Assembly: GCF_001522545.3 (NCBI RefSeq)
Contig: NC_031796.1
Span: forward strand, 2,958,223-3,022,222
From: Parus major
Taxonomy: Eukaryota; Chordata; Aves; Passeriformes; Paridae
DNA length: 64,000 nt
Direction of reading: 5' to 3'
Below the pieces are notes generated by a model that was given only the letters and a program-made list of their open reading frames with translations, did no database searches and was not told where the DNA came from. Numbering within the stretch: the first letter of the stretch is position 1; every line of letters starts with the position of its first letter. The translations under genes were made by a program, and so were the position numbers. This document shows positions 12,501-39,402 of the stretch, piece by piece.

Positions 12501-14210
12501 AGGTGTCTCTGCCCACAGGAGGCGTATGAGTCAGCTGTGGAGTATTTTGGGGAGAACCCCAAGACCAGTCCCCCCACCACCTTCTTCCCCATGTTCATGC
12601 GTTTCATCAGAGCCTACAAGGTAGGAGTGGGCATGGGGTTCTCTGTTTCTGAGGGTTGGGAGGAGGTCTGGGGCACCTGACCCCACTTTGGAGCAATCAG
12701 CAGAAGTCACAGGCAAGGCTGGGGCTCGTGGGGCTCAGGAATGCCTTTGGGATGGTCAGATTTTGGAATTGTGTTGGGGTGAGCTGGGGGCTGTGAGGGG
12801 AGGAAGGAAGGGGGCTGCAGTCCTGGACTCCCCTGCTCAGCACACCCTTCCTGCCCCTCTCCCAAGAAAGCAGAGCAGGACATTGAGCTGTGGAAGAAGC
12901 AAGAGGCCGCAGCCAAAGAGGCAGGAGCCGTCTCCCCTGGCAGCGAGCAGCAGCCCGAGGTGAAGGTGCCCCCATGTTTGTGTCCTGGTGGGGTCCCAGC
13001 CCCAGCCCTGAGTGGTGCTGGGGAGGGAGAGCTGGGTGGGAGGTGAAGGTGAGGGTTCCCCATCTCCTCTGGGGTGTGACCACATCACTCAAGTGCCCTG
13101 TCCCCTCCCCAGCTGCCTATCCAGAAGGCCAGGAGGCAGCAGATGGACATGATTGCTGAGCTGAAGAGGAAGCAGATGGTGAAGGAGCCACTCATCTACG
13201 AAGGCAAAGACGGGGCCATCGAGGATATAATTTCAGGTGAGAGATGATTTCAGGTGAGCAGCCAGGTGTCCCCACATCACAGACCCCAGCTGGGGGCTGC
13301 AGGGGCTGGCACAAGAGCTGGAGGATCTCCAAGCCCCATCACAGGGATCAGATCTACCTTCACATCCCACATAGCAAAGCTGCCGAGTGCTCCCTCCCCT
13401 GTCTCATATCTCTTCCTCCTCTTCTGCTTCTTCCCCCTCTCTCCTCCTCCTGCTCCTTCTCGCTGTCTCTGGATCGCTCTGCTCAGCTCTCAAAACTGTC
13501 CCTTTCACGGCTCGGACGGGCAAACGCTCGTCCCGGCTCTTCTGCGACGTGGGCTTCAACGAGGAGAGTCCTCTGTAGGTAACGTGGGGCAGCGGGGCCG
13601 GCGCAGGCGGGCGGGGGCTGCCGGGCTTCCCCCCCTCCCCGCCGGGACCCCGGGGGCACCGGGATCAGCCCCGGTGCGGTGCTGGGCTCCGGGAGCCGCC
13701 GCTCGGGGTCCCACGGGCCGATGCTCGGTGCCTGCTGCTCCTCCCGTGCTGGGTTCCTCATGCCCAGAGGGGTGACAGCCAGGCAGAGACACAGGACAGG
13801 GGACAAGGGTTTTAAACGAACAAAGGACAGCTTTAGGTTGAAGGTTCGGAAAAAAAATCATTCCTGTGAGGGTGAACTCTAGTACAGGTGGCCAGAGCAG
13901 CTGGGGCTGCCCCTGAAACCCAAGGCCAGGTTGGACAGGGCTTGAAGCACCCAGGGACCGTGGGAGGTGTCCCTGCCATGGCACCGGGTGGCCTTTAAGG
14001 TCCCTCCAACCCAAACCATTCCACGTTAATGTGACGGGTGGCAGGACCCCGGCCATCCCCGGTGGGCAGTGAGGCTGATGCGGCCCCTGCGCTTCCCCCG
14101 GTGCAGATCTGCGGAACAACCCGTACCGCCGGGGGGACAAGGCCCGCGGCAGCGCCAAGAAACGGGCGGCGGGGCAGAGCCTGCAGGCGACGCCGGACAT
14201 CGCGCTGTGA
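3557..14210 (+). CDS. FMNL1: FMNL1, formin-like protein 1 (5'-partial gene model)
   Basis: A formin of the FRL/FMNL family: a Rho-GTPase-regulated actin nucleator and elongator of the cytoplasm and cortex, mainly of leukocytes. Coding exons: 3557-3640, 3883-3966, 4052-4125, 4661-4744, 4946-5077, 6261-6369, 6593-6669, 6762-6855, 7159-7233, 7969-8079, 8153-8302, 8394-8495, 8595-8826, 9034-9444 (with gap), 9544-9665, 10081-10283, 10706-10940, 11023-11091, 11200-11280, 11892-12021, 12109-12272, 12519-12620, 12867-12959, 13113-13236, then either 13487-13578 or 14107-14210. Every junction has GT/AG ends and keeps frame; the exons give 1077 or 1081 codons plus stop, counting 110 codons of unknown sequence. 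Domain order is GBD/FH3, coiled coil, FH1, FH2, DAD, the complete formin plan. The initiator exon is missing (upstream of the window). FMNL1 rather than FMNL2/3 is preferred from residue matches and from MAP3K14 next door. Exon edges could shift by a few bases. Confidence 0.93.
7260..7620. repeat. Degenerate ~60-bp tandem repeats in FMNL1 intron
   Basis: Variants of a unit containing AAGCCACCACACTGTCCCCAGGCCACCATGTCCC recur about five times with heavy divergence. The block leads directly into the tighter 12-bp minisatellite that fills the rest of the intron. Confidence 0.5.
7640..7962. repeat. 12-bp GC-rich minisatellite abutting a splice acceptor
   Basis: About 26 copies of a 12-bp unit (TGTCCTGGGCCG and TGTCCTGAGCCG variants). 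A longer segment with CCCTGGCCGCATGGAGCC appears twice, about 150 bases apart (near 7641 and 7785), so there is higher-order duplication. The last units merge into the polypyrimidine tract and AG at 7967-7968 of the exon starting at 7969. Because 12 is a multiple of 3, several frames stay open, producing spurious 180-240 aa ORFs on both strands. Confidence 0.9.
8153..8720 (+). other. FMNL1: FMNL1 coiled-coil region exons
   Basis: Exons 8153-8302 and 8394-8495 and the start of 8595-8826 encode Glu/Lys/Leu-rich helices such as [34 protein letters not shown] and [18 protein letters not shown]. This is the expected coiled coil between FH3 and FH1. Confidence 0.85.
9034..9444 (+). other. FMNL1: FMNL1 FH1 proline-rich exon interrupted by gap
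   Basis: Before the gap the exon reads [12 protein letters not shown]. After it, [14 protein letters not shown] precedes the FH2 exon. In formins FH1 binds profilin-actin. The 330 unknown bases plus the split codon on each side make 111 codons, so the two sides are in the same frame if the gap size is real and no intron lies inside. Extra exons hidden in the gap cannot be excluded. Confidence 0.8.
9071..9400. other. Assembly gap (330 N)
   Basis: Exactly 330 unknown bases within the FH1 polyproline coding segment. GC-rich proline codon runs are hard to sequence, which probably explains it. Confidence 1.
10325..10690. repeat. Degenerate purine-rich repeats in FMNL1 intron
   Basis: Diverged units of roughly 30-40 bases resembling GATGGAGGGATGCAGGAACC recur through the intron between exons 10081-10283 and 10706-10940. 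A related unit fills the intron at 11281-11815. Confidence 0.6.
11281..11815. repeat. Purine-rich minisatellite in FMNL1 intron
   Basis: Units of about 30-35 bases carry GGGATGCAGATCCAGCTGTG and GGGACAGAGGGA. They are near-identical in the 11710-11780 part and diverged elsewhere. This is the same family as the repeats at 10325-10690, one exon pair upstream. Confidence 0.7.
13113..13578 (+). other. FMNL1: FMNL1 DAD exon and terminal exon A
   Basis: Exon 13113-13236 carries [20 protein letters not shown] and GAIEDIIS, the diaphanous autoregulatory region that folds back on FH3. The intron acceptor at 13485-13486 follows a long pyrimidine tract. Exon A (from 13487) adds [19 protein letters not shown] and a short acidic end, stopping with TAG at 13576. 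A GT directly after the stop (13579) could act as a donor, so this stop may lie in an internal exon of some transcripts. Confidence 0.85.
13891..14026 (+). mobile_element. CR1 LINE 3' fragment
   Basis: Matches the conserved CR1 tail pattern: CAAGGCCAGGTTGGACAGGG, then a CCATGGCA block and AAGGTCCCTCCAACCCAAAC. Its + orientation places the tail just before the alternative terminal exon B. Confidence 0.85.
14107..14210 (+). CDS. FMNL1: FMNL1 alternative terminal coding exon B
   Basis: After the AG at 14105-14106, the exon joins in phase to 13236 (split Asp codon) and reads [20 protein letters not shown], then 14 more residues and TGA at 14208. Mammalian FMNL1 and its paralogues FMNL2/3 have a matching LRNxPYRR-type C-terminus, so this is the alternative basic tail after the DAD. 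It replaces exon A (13487-13578). Confidence 0.85.
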
Positions 14211-15605
14211 CCGGCGCCGTCCCTGCAGCTGCAGGAGCGGGCCAGGACCATCCTCCCGACGCAGATGGGCCCGCAGGATGTCAGTCCCTCAGCCCGGGGC
14301 TCGGCGGGGTGGAGGGACCGTGCCCGCTCCGAGCTGCTCCAGCCGCTTGATGTGCCAGCTCCGCCTTGCCCGGGGCTGGCACAGGCACCCCCGGCGCTTG
14401 CTTGGCCGTGTCCCTGAGCTCCTCTCCCGGGCTGCCAGGGCTGGGGGGCCCCTCCTGGCTACGGTCAGGGAGGGGGAAGCACAGAAAGCGCCCCTGCTTG
14501 TCCTGGAAGGAAAAGCGGGGCTGTCCCATCCCTACCCCGGCGCCGCGGGGTCAGCCCTGCGCACCGGCGTGTCCCACCCGCAGCGTGCCGGTGCCTTGGA
14601 TTGCGGGAAGGAAGGGAAGGGGAGGGAAGGGAAGGGAGGGGGTGCCAGCCAGGCACACAGCGCTCCCCCACATCTCCCCCGCCTCCCCCGGCCCCGCAGA
14701 GCCCCCCCAGCCCCGCGTTCTCCTGCGCTGCAGAGCCAGCGAGGAGCTGCTGCAAAGCTCCCACCCGGGCACCTCCCGGACCCAGGGGCTGGCAGCGGTG
14801 CTATTTTACATGATTTTATAAGTCTTCCTTCAAATTTCTCTGTGCTGCGGCAGCGGGGATTGGAACACCCCCACGCAGGGTGTCCTCAAGGCTGTGGCGA
14901 GCAGCGCTGGGCTGTTCCTCGCCGCAGGGGAGGCTCCGAAGCTGCGGCAATCGGCAGCAGGGACAAGTTTCTGCGAGGTGGAGGCACCTCCGCCCTCCTT
15001 CATCCCCAGCATCCACCTGCAGTGTCGGGGCTGGAGCCCCTGGGATATCCCGGGACTGTCAGCTCCCCGTTCTGTGGGGTGGGACACGCAGGAGGTGCCG
15101 GCAGCCCCCAGCCCCAGCCCCGCAGCAACCGCGACCCCAAAGGCTGCGGGGTCCCTGCTGCCACCGGGCAGGAGAGGCCCGGGAGCCGCACGAACCTCTC
15201 GGTACCGCACCGGACCCGAGCCTGTCGCTCCCTCCCTGCCCCGCTGCTGCTGAGAAACCCCGACCCCGCAATGCCGCAATTAAACCTCTCTGTGCGATTT
15301 CTTCATCAAACGGGCCCCGCTCGTCCCCATGCGAGGACGCTCCTCCCTCCTCCCGTCCCTCCTGCCGTCCTTCCTCGCTCGTCCCAGCTTCAGCCAGAGC
15401 AGCCGCTGCTTCCTGCTGTATTTAAGCTGCTTCAGCGCCGGCTCCGTGTCCGGGGAGGGATGGGAAATGAATGTGTAACTTATAAATGCCTTTAAGCCAG
15501 AAATGTAAACCATTAACTGCTCATTTGTATACATTATTTTTATATACTGAAGGCCTGTTTAATCTAAAGCAGAACTGATAATAAAATGTCTCAGAGGATA
15601 AAGGA
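14211..15605 (+). other. FMNL1: FMNL1 3'UTR (probable)
   Basis: GC-rich non-coding sequence from the exon B stop to the AATAAA at 15580, becoming AT-rich near the end (ATTATTTTTATATACTG). It includes a GGGAAGGGAAGG-type purine run at about 14605-14640. Open frames here look like GC-rich chance frames. Confidence 0.6.
15580..15585 (+). terminator. FMNL1: FMNL1 poly(A) signal
   Basis: AATAAA in an AT-rich context about 1.37 kb after the exon B stop. A TG-rich stretch (TTGTCTGGG) follows at about 15607-15615, so cleavage near 15600 is expected. Confidence 0.7.
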
Positions 15606-15741
15606 CTTGTCTGGGAGAGGGGTTTGCATGGGGGGGCGATGCTGTCATGGAGGGAAGGAGGGAGGGAGAAAAGGAAGGAAGGATGGAGGGAGGGAGAGAG
15701 GGAAGGGGGAAAGATGAAGGGAGGGATGGAAAGATGGAGGG

Positions 15742-15883
15742 AGTGGCTGTGGCTGCCCCATCCCTGGAAATGTCCAAGGCCAGGTTGGACAGGGCTTGGA
15801 GCAACCTGGGATAGTGAGAGGTGAGAGGGTGGAACGAGATCATCTTTAGCGTCCCTTCCAGCACAAACCAGTCTGGAATTCTA
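15742..15883 (+). mobile_element. CR1 LINE 3' fragment
   Basis: GGCTGCCCCATCCCTGGAAA followed by GGCCAGGTTGGACAGGGCTT, ending in a CCCTTCCAGCACAAACC tail. It follows the purine-rich tract directly. Confidence 0.85.
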
Positions 15884-16271
15884 GTGAGAAACCACCCACC
15901 ATTTTTTTGAGGACAACAGATCTGAGGTGTGTTCACAGCACAGCCATGTGGGAGCATGACAGAACAAAAAATGTGTTTCAGGATAACTGTCCTCACTCAT
16001 CAGCCTGGCCACAGCCCCCTGGGCTCGTTCACCAGAAGGATTCAGCTCCGTGCAGCAGCAGCAGAGGGGCTGCAGCACTGGGAGGTGTGGGGGGATCCCC
16101 AGAGCTCCACCTGCACCTCCCAAGGTAACACTGAGCAGCTCCCAGTGCAGCAAATCCCCTACAACGGGACAGAGGGAGGATGGGACTCTGCTTGGAAGGA
16201 GAGAGATGCCAGGATATTCAGCAAAGCCTGGGCTCAGAGCCATCAAAGTTAGTGCTGCCTCTTCAGCCCAA

Positions 16272-16475
16272 GAAATCACAGAACCCCAGAATATCCTGCA
16301 CTAGAAGGGACCCTCAAGGATCACCCAGTCAGCTCCTGCTCTGCACAGACACTTCAGCAATCCCACCCTGTGCATCCCTGGGCACGGTGTCCAAATGCTC
16401 CTGGAGCTCTGGCAGCCTTGGGGTGGGACCAGGGGAGCCTGGGCAGCACCCAATCCCCCTCCTTGACTGCTCCTG
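16272..16475 (-). mobile_element. CR1 LINE 3' fragment (reverse)
   Basis: Begins with CACAGAACCCCAGAATATCC and an AGAAGGGACC element, the reverse complement of a CR1 3' end. It diverges from the main CR1 type in this window, suggesting an older subfamily. Confidence 0.7.
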
Positions 16476-16622
16476 CATCCCTCAAATTATTAGATAGCAG
16501 AGTTTAATCAGACCAGGCTCCTCTTCCTGGAAAACGTCTTATTCAGCATCACCATCTTGTTCTCTAGGACAACACATCAAACAACCAGTGATGACAACAA
16601 ACAAAATCTTTTTTTTTTTAGC

Positions 16623-16628
16623 TTTATT
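16623..16628 (-). terminator. MAP3K14: MAP3K14 poly(A) signal (candidate)
   Basis: AATAAA on the minus strand, followed by A-rich sequence and then a GT-rich stretch (TTTTGTTTGTTGTC, about 16590-16605). It is the first well-formed signal after the MAP3K14 stop that I could find. Confidence 0.55.
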
Positions 16629-17344
16629 TTTTTTTCCCTGTGAAAATGCAGGTCAAAAACATTAACTTCAAAGAAATCACAGTTTTATAAAGTGTCATTC
16701 ATTCCATACAAGCTCCTCGTTCCAGCACCTTCCCCCACTGCCCATCCCAAAGAGATCCTCAGCTTCACCTCACCTCACCAGCAGTGATTTTTCCAGACTT
16801 CCTGAACAGGAGCTGCACGACAAGAGCCATCTGTGTTTATCACTCCTACTTGTCCTCCCCACCCTGAGCTGGGGTTCTGTCCTAAACACTCGTTATGAAA
16901 CCTGACAGTTCCAGCCAAATTTGAACGAGGATAATGCAAATCGTCCCCGACTTCCTGCTGTCAGTATTGCCTTCATCTGGAAGCAGGGTTGTTTGTGCCT
17001 GTCACAGCAAAGTGACAAGCTGAGGGAAGAGGAAACTATCCTGGCAGCAGGAGAAAGCCAGGGAGAGCTCAGGCTGGCTGGCAGCTCAGCCTGGAGATCA
17101 TCCCAGAGGAGAACCCCAGCTCAGGGACTGGGAAGGCACCAGTGGTTTGTGTGGCTGCCAGGTGTCTGTCCCCAGGCAGGGACTGTGCCACCACATCCCA
17201 CCCTGAGAGCAGTGACACGGCCAAGCTTTGTGTGCTGGGAACCTGCAGCCTCACTTGGGCACTTGTGGTGGCAGCAAAACAGGGACTGGAGGCTTTGGAC
17301 AAAACAAAGAGGGTGAATCCTGGCTAATGCTGCTGTGAGGGTAT

Positions 17345-17672
17345 CGGGGAACATGGACACCTCCATGGGCCAGGGGAGCACAGACATGTCCATGGCCCAG
17401 GGGAACACAGACACCTCCATGGGCCCAGGGGAACATGGACATCTCCATGGACCAGGGGAACACAGACATGTCCATGGGCCAGGGGAGCACAAACATCTCC
17501 ATGGGCCCAAGGGAACATTGACACCTCCATGGACCAGGGGAACATGGATATCTCCATGGACCAGAAAGCACAGACATCTCCATGGGCCCAGGGGAACACA
17601 AACATGTCCATGGACCAGGGGAGCACAAACATCTCCATGGGCCAGGGGAGCATGGACACCTCCATGGGCACT
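17345..17672. repeat. 27-bp minisatellite in MAP3K14 3' region
   Basis: About 12 copies of a unit like ACCTCCATGGGCCAGGGGAG plus CACAGAC, each with a CCATGG core. The unit is nine codons long, so long frames remain open on both strands (for example 17335-17676 on + and 17251-17682 on -). The predicted peptides are simple 9-residue repeats and not credible proteins. Confidence 0.9.
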
Positions 17673-19805
17673 GTGAGGACATCCTGGGCCCCAGGAGGGT
17701 TCGCTGCTCTTGTGCAGGTGGCCTGAGTTCAGGTTAATGCTGCAGATGCAGAGCCCAGGAGTTCCAGCCAGTCCTGCTGCTCCCTCCCTCCCTGCTGCTC
17801 CAGGGCTCAATCCTAATGCCTAGGCATGGAACCAGGACATGGGAGCAGCCCCCAGGTGCACAAGGGGCAGCCTTTGGGATGGAAGCCACGATGCTTTGGG
17901 ATTGACACATCACCACACACACACAGAAACAACCAACAGTTCTCCTCCTGCCTCCTCAGAGGAAGCTCAGGAAAGGAGCCAGGCATGCACTGTGCTTGGG
18001 AGCTTCTGGGACCCCTGGAAGAGGCACTTTGATCCCTCCTGCTCCAGAGCTTAAACTCTTAGTAGTTTATGGCATCTGAAAAAAGAAATCGAGCCAACCT
18101 CCCCCTTTCCCCATTCCCTCCTGGAAGACATGTGCATAATGTGTTAATTATTTACTAAAAAGACTCTGAATGTGGCATTGTAGATATAATTAGGTGCCTA
18201 TTTTGGACAATGTATTAAGTGCTTTAGAACAAAAAGTGCTATAAAAACTATACCCAGAGTGGTGACAGATTTCATTTTTCTTTATGAGTTCCACTTTCTT
18301 ATTACATCACAACTTGAATTTTCTGATCTGGGATGTCACTGTCTGGTGGAGCAAAACCAGCCCATGTTCTGGGAGACCAAAGGGAAAGAGCATCCATTGT
18401 TTAAGGAGTGCTGGTTCTCAAAAAGGGAGGCTCAGAGTTCAGCTTTTCCCAGCTATTTTCTAAGTGAGCTCTTGGGAACACTGCCAGAATCGCTGCCCCG
18501 TTGTGTCTCCCAGACCAGCACGGATCTGGCAGAGCCCACCTTGGCCTTTGGGAGCTGTTTCTCTGCCCAGGCTGGATGCAGAGCCCCTGCTCAGAGGCAG
18601 CCACAGAGCTCTGGGAGAGCACAGCCACAGGGAGGGACTGTGATTTCCAGGTGTGCCAGGCCTTGGAGCAGCCCTGAACAAGCACACTCGGAGCTCACAC
18701 CTCCCTCGAGATCCGTTCTGGGATGGAGAAGAGCGAACAACACCCGCCCACCTGAACTTGACCTGTGAGGTTTCAGTATTCACAAACATTCACAAATCAG
18801 TAAAAAAAAAAACAGTTCATAGCTTAAGGCATTCCAGGCCCAGCTGCCCATCCCACTCAGTGATCCCAGTCTGAAGTGAGGGGAGGAGTGGGAAGCCTTG
18901 TGAGGCCAGGCTGAGCTCACAGAACTGGGGCACTGGGCTGAGCTCACAGAACTGGGGAGCTGGGAGGGAGATTTTTATAACTCTGCAATAAAATTCACCC
19001 CTGTCAGAATTGACAGAGTTGATGTCCCTTACTCCATCAAGGATGGGACAGTGCACCTGAAGTTCCACATCAGAAATGGGAACAGGATGGAAGAACAACC
19101 CCTCCACTCTCCCACCAAGGAATTCTGTACCCTCCTCCTGCCCTGCCTGCCAGGGACACCAGAGAGAGCACCAGCTCCTCTGAGACCTGCAGGTGGGAGC
19201 TGCAAGCAAAGCTCTTTCTGGGAACAGAGTTCTTTTCTGATTCAAGAAGGAAGCGACTGCGGGGAAGGGTGGGAGGTGAAACCAAGAACCAGCCAGTGGC
19301 TGCTGTCGATCCTCCCCATGCAAAAGGCTTGAGGTGGAGATGATGCTCCCCAGAGCCTACAGAAATGTTTTTATCTCTAGCTGGAAGGAAGTTAGCCATC
19401 TCCCCTCAGCACAACCAGCCCCAGCTGCACTGAGGGCACCCAACCTCCTCCTCTGGGCAAGCCCAGCAACGACCGACCTCACCTGGGAGCAAGAGCAATC
19501 CCCCTTCTCTCCTGAAAAGCACAACCTCCTTCCTCTGAAAAGTGAGGAATTTCCACCTACCATTCTCAAGCTCTAACACACCCAAAACAAGAAATTCCCA
19601 CTGTCCTGGGGAATGTCTAAGCTCAGGACATGTCTTGGAAGTGCATCAGAACAGCCAACGGAAGTGAAGCCCGAGGGCAGTGAGCTGTGATCCTGCTGCG
19701 GCACAAACATCAGCCACTGCACTTGGTGCTCCATGGCAGGGGAGGTCAGAAGCTTTTGCAATTCCTTCTTTGCACAAGTTGTAAACCTCCAAAGCAGGCA
19801 GGGCT

Positions 19806-36752
<16,947 letters not shown>

Positions 36753-39019
36753 TTCCCAGCTTCAGAGAGACACTGAGCAAGAACAGAAAAACAAAACACT
36801 TGTCAAAATACTTCACAGACAGAAGCAGCTTCAAGTTTATGAGAATCAGGAGGCTCCTGAAGGTATCAGATTAATAAATAAATCAAGGTCCTGTTCTGAA
36901 GCCAGTGTTCTGAGCTGGAGAAGAACCCAGTGCCAGTCCTCCATTTCTGACTTGGACCACTGAAGATCTGAATAGTCAACATTCTCATGACTGAAAATAT
37001 GCAACCACATAGGTTGCAGAGAAATTTAATTCTTGATATATCCCCTGAAGTATAAACAGTGAAACCAAGGAGCAGAAGGAACTCCCATATCACTAAACAG
37101 GAAGAATATTCATCCCCAAAAAAGGGGAAAAAGAGAAGACGTGAAAGTTCTCCTAGAGTGCACCTGCAGGGAATTACACTTACTCTCACAGCACATGAAT
37201 GGCCATAAACCCAGCTAATTCCCTTTTCCCCTGTGCTCAGTCATCCTCAAAGCCATTCCTCATTCTCCCTCAATGAAGCCAGGCTCAACAGCCAACCTGC
37301 CCATCCACAGATCCTCCCTCACCCCTTCCTTCCTCTACATCACCAACACCTCCTGCAGTCCTTGCTCAAGCCCATCAGAAGTGCAGCTCCTACAGAGTGC
37401 AGGATCCATGGAAGCTGGTGTTGGATAGAGGACAGTGATGGTGCTGGAACAGATCTCTCTGCCTGAGAGCTGGGGAGGGGGTCAGCACAGGCTGTGAGCT
37501 GACCAGGAACACAAATGGAGCTCCAAACAAGTCCCAGCACAGGCCAAACCTTGACCAACTGGCAGCACAGGGGAACGTGGAAGGGAGCTGGGGATGGACA
37601 GGGAGAAGCATAAACCAGCATGGAAGCAAAGCACTGAGGGACTGATGGGAATATCCAGGGATGAAAATCAGCAGAGTGGAGAGTTCCCTACAGCATGAGC
37701 CCCTGGGGAACACAGTGTTCCCCACTGGTGTAGCCCCTGATCCCCTCACCTTGGATTCTGGAGAAGCTGAACCAATTGTTTTCCTATAAATAGAATGTGC
37801 AGAGATCCCTTCTTTGTGTCAGTCCTCCTATAATACATGTATAAAACCTTAAAATTAACATTTCCACCCTTAAATAACCCATGGAACCCATATTGGACAA
37901 TATACACAGCTGTTAAGTACCACAAACCAGGACAGGACAAGGAGGGACATTTTAAGAGAGGCCGAGAAAACAGATATCAGCACCATTACAGGAGCACTCC
38001 TTGAGGCTCATCAGCTTCGATCTGCACAAATCTTTCTTCTTCCTTTTTTTCTTTCTTTTTCCTTTTTTTTTTCCTTTTTTCCCACCTTGAGCAGCTGCCT
38101 GGGGCAGCAGGACATTTACTCCAACAGGCTCCTGGCAACAGAGATGACTCAGGAAAATGACAGAATGAGTGGGTGCTCCATGTCTGAAGGACCACCAAGG
38201 AAAAGGGGAGCCAAGTGCATGAACCTTGGTGCTGTGAGTCACCTAACAACCTGGCAGGTATACAAGGAAAGTCAACAATGACCACATTCAGCGGCCAAAC
38301 AGAGAACAGCTGCTGTGCAAAAGAAGTGCTGATGACAGTATCCCACTCATTACAGCCGTCCCGCTCCCTCTCCTCTACAGAAATTATGTCAATTCTCAGT
38401 GCTGTAAAATAATCCCTTGGAGCAGCAGGAGCAGAGCTTGCCAGATGACTAACCCAGCCACCAGTGACCAAACTGACAAGTTCAGAGTTATTTTTATCCT
38501 CACTCTCTCCTGACTTGCATTAACTCTGTCTCTCCTTGCCCTCCCCTCACCTTCAAGGTCCTTCAGCACAAACCAATCCTCATCGCCAAAAAAGATATAA
38601 TTCTACAAGTCCCTCCTTGGCTGAGTCAAAGGAGAACAGAGAGAGGGGAGAAACAAGACTCCAAGTCCTTGTTGCCCTCTGAAACGGCAAAGAATAACAA
38701 GGAAATATAACTGAGATTAAAGTCAATAAAGCTCTACCTCACTTTTCAGACTCAAAGAGACCGAGGCAGCAATTGTGAGCAACAGCCTTGACCCAGGCAG
38801 AGCTCAGGCAGTTTAATGTGTGACTCAGGTCTGTGGGGCTGTGCAGGACCAGAACCTGCACACCCAGCCTGGTTAAACTGTTGCTGCACAATTTTCAGTC
38901 CTTGGAAAAGTTAAATGACAACTATTTTTATGGTGTGTACAGCAAAGCATGGCGGGCAGAAGCTGTGATTAAAAATAAGCAATCATAAGTTTTAAATAGT
39001 TTTTGAAATGTAACTTCTG

Positions 39020-39402
39020 CCTGGAGAAAAGGAGGCTCAGGGGAGACTTTTATTGCCCTCTACATCTCCCTGACAGGAGGTTGAAGCCAGCTGAGGGTCG
39101 GGCTCTGCTCCCAGGAAATGAGACAGGACAATAGGAAACAGCCTCAAGTTGTGTCAGGGGAGGTTGTTGTATATTGGGAAAATATCAAGTTGTATATTGG
39201 GAAAATTTCTTCACTGAAAGGCTGGTCAGGCATTGGAATGGGCTGCCCAGGGCAGTGCTGGAGTCCACATCCCTGGAGGTGTTCAAAAGCCAAGCAGACA
39301 TGGCACCTCTGGTATGGCTTAGTGGGCACGGTGGGATTTGGGTGAATGTTGGACTGAATGACCTTGGAGGTCTTTTCCAACCTCAGTGATTCTGTGATTC
39401 AG
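39020..39402 (+). mobile_element. CR1 LINE 3' fragment
   Basis: GGAGAAAAGGAGGCTCAGGG, then GGGCTGCCCAGGGCAGTGCT, ending AGGTCTTTTCCAACCTCAGT and GATTCTGTGATTC. An internal near-duplication of GTTGTATATTGGGAAAAT occurs at about 39165 and 39187. Confidence 0.9.

Larger units (their letters stand above)
9544..12959 (+). other. FMNL1: FMNL1 FH2 actin-nucleation domain exons
   Basis: Ten exons (9544 to 12959) encode the dimeric FH2 ring that caps and elongates barbed ends. Visible landmarks are [53 protein letters not shown], the Gly-Asn-Tyr-Met-Asn signature in [20 protein letters not shown] (exon 11200-11280), [18 protein letters not shown] and EYFGENPKT. No frameshift or stop is seen. Confidence 0.92.
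15606..16600. other. Convergent intergenic spacer FMNL1 / MAP3K14
   Basis: About 1 kb between the two 3' ends. It holds GGAAGGAGGGA-type purine-rich DNA (about 15645-15740), CR1 pieces at 15742 (+) and 16272 (-), and nothing gene-like. Confidence 0.6.
16606..19805 (-). other. MAP3K14: MAP3K14 3'UTR (probable)
   Basis: Non-coding from the stop at 19806 to the AATAAA at 16628. It is about 3.2 kb and includes the 27-bp minisatellite at 17345-17672. No conserved minus-strand exon is seen. An earlier poly(A) site could shorten it. Confidence 0.5.

Noticed and set aside
17251..17682. 143- and 115-codon frames with nine-residue repeats
   Set aside because: Produced by the 27-bp minisatellite; open on both strands with no splice or start context.
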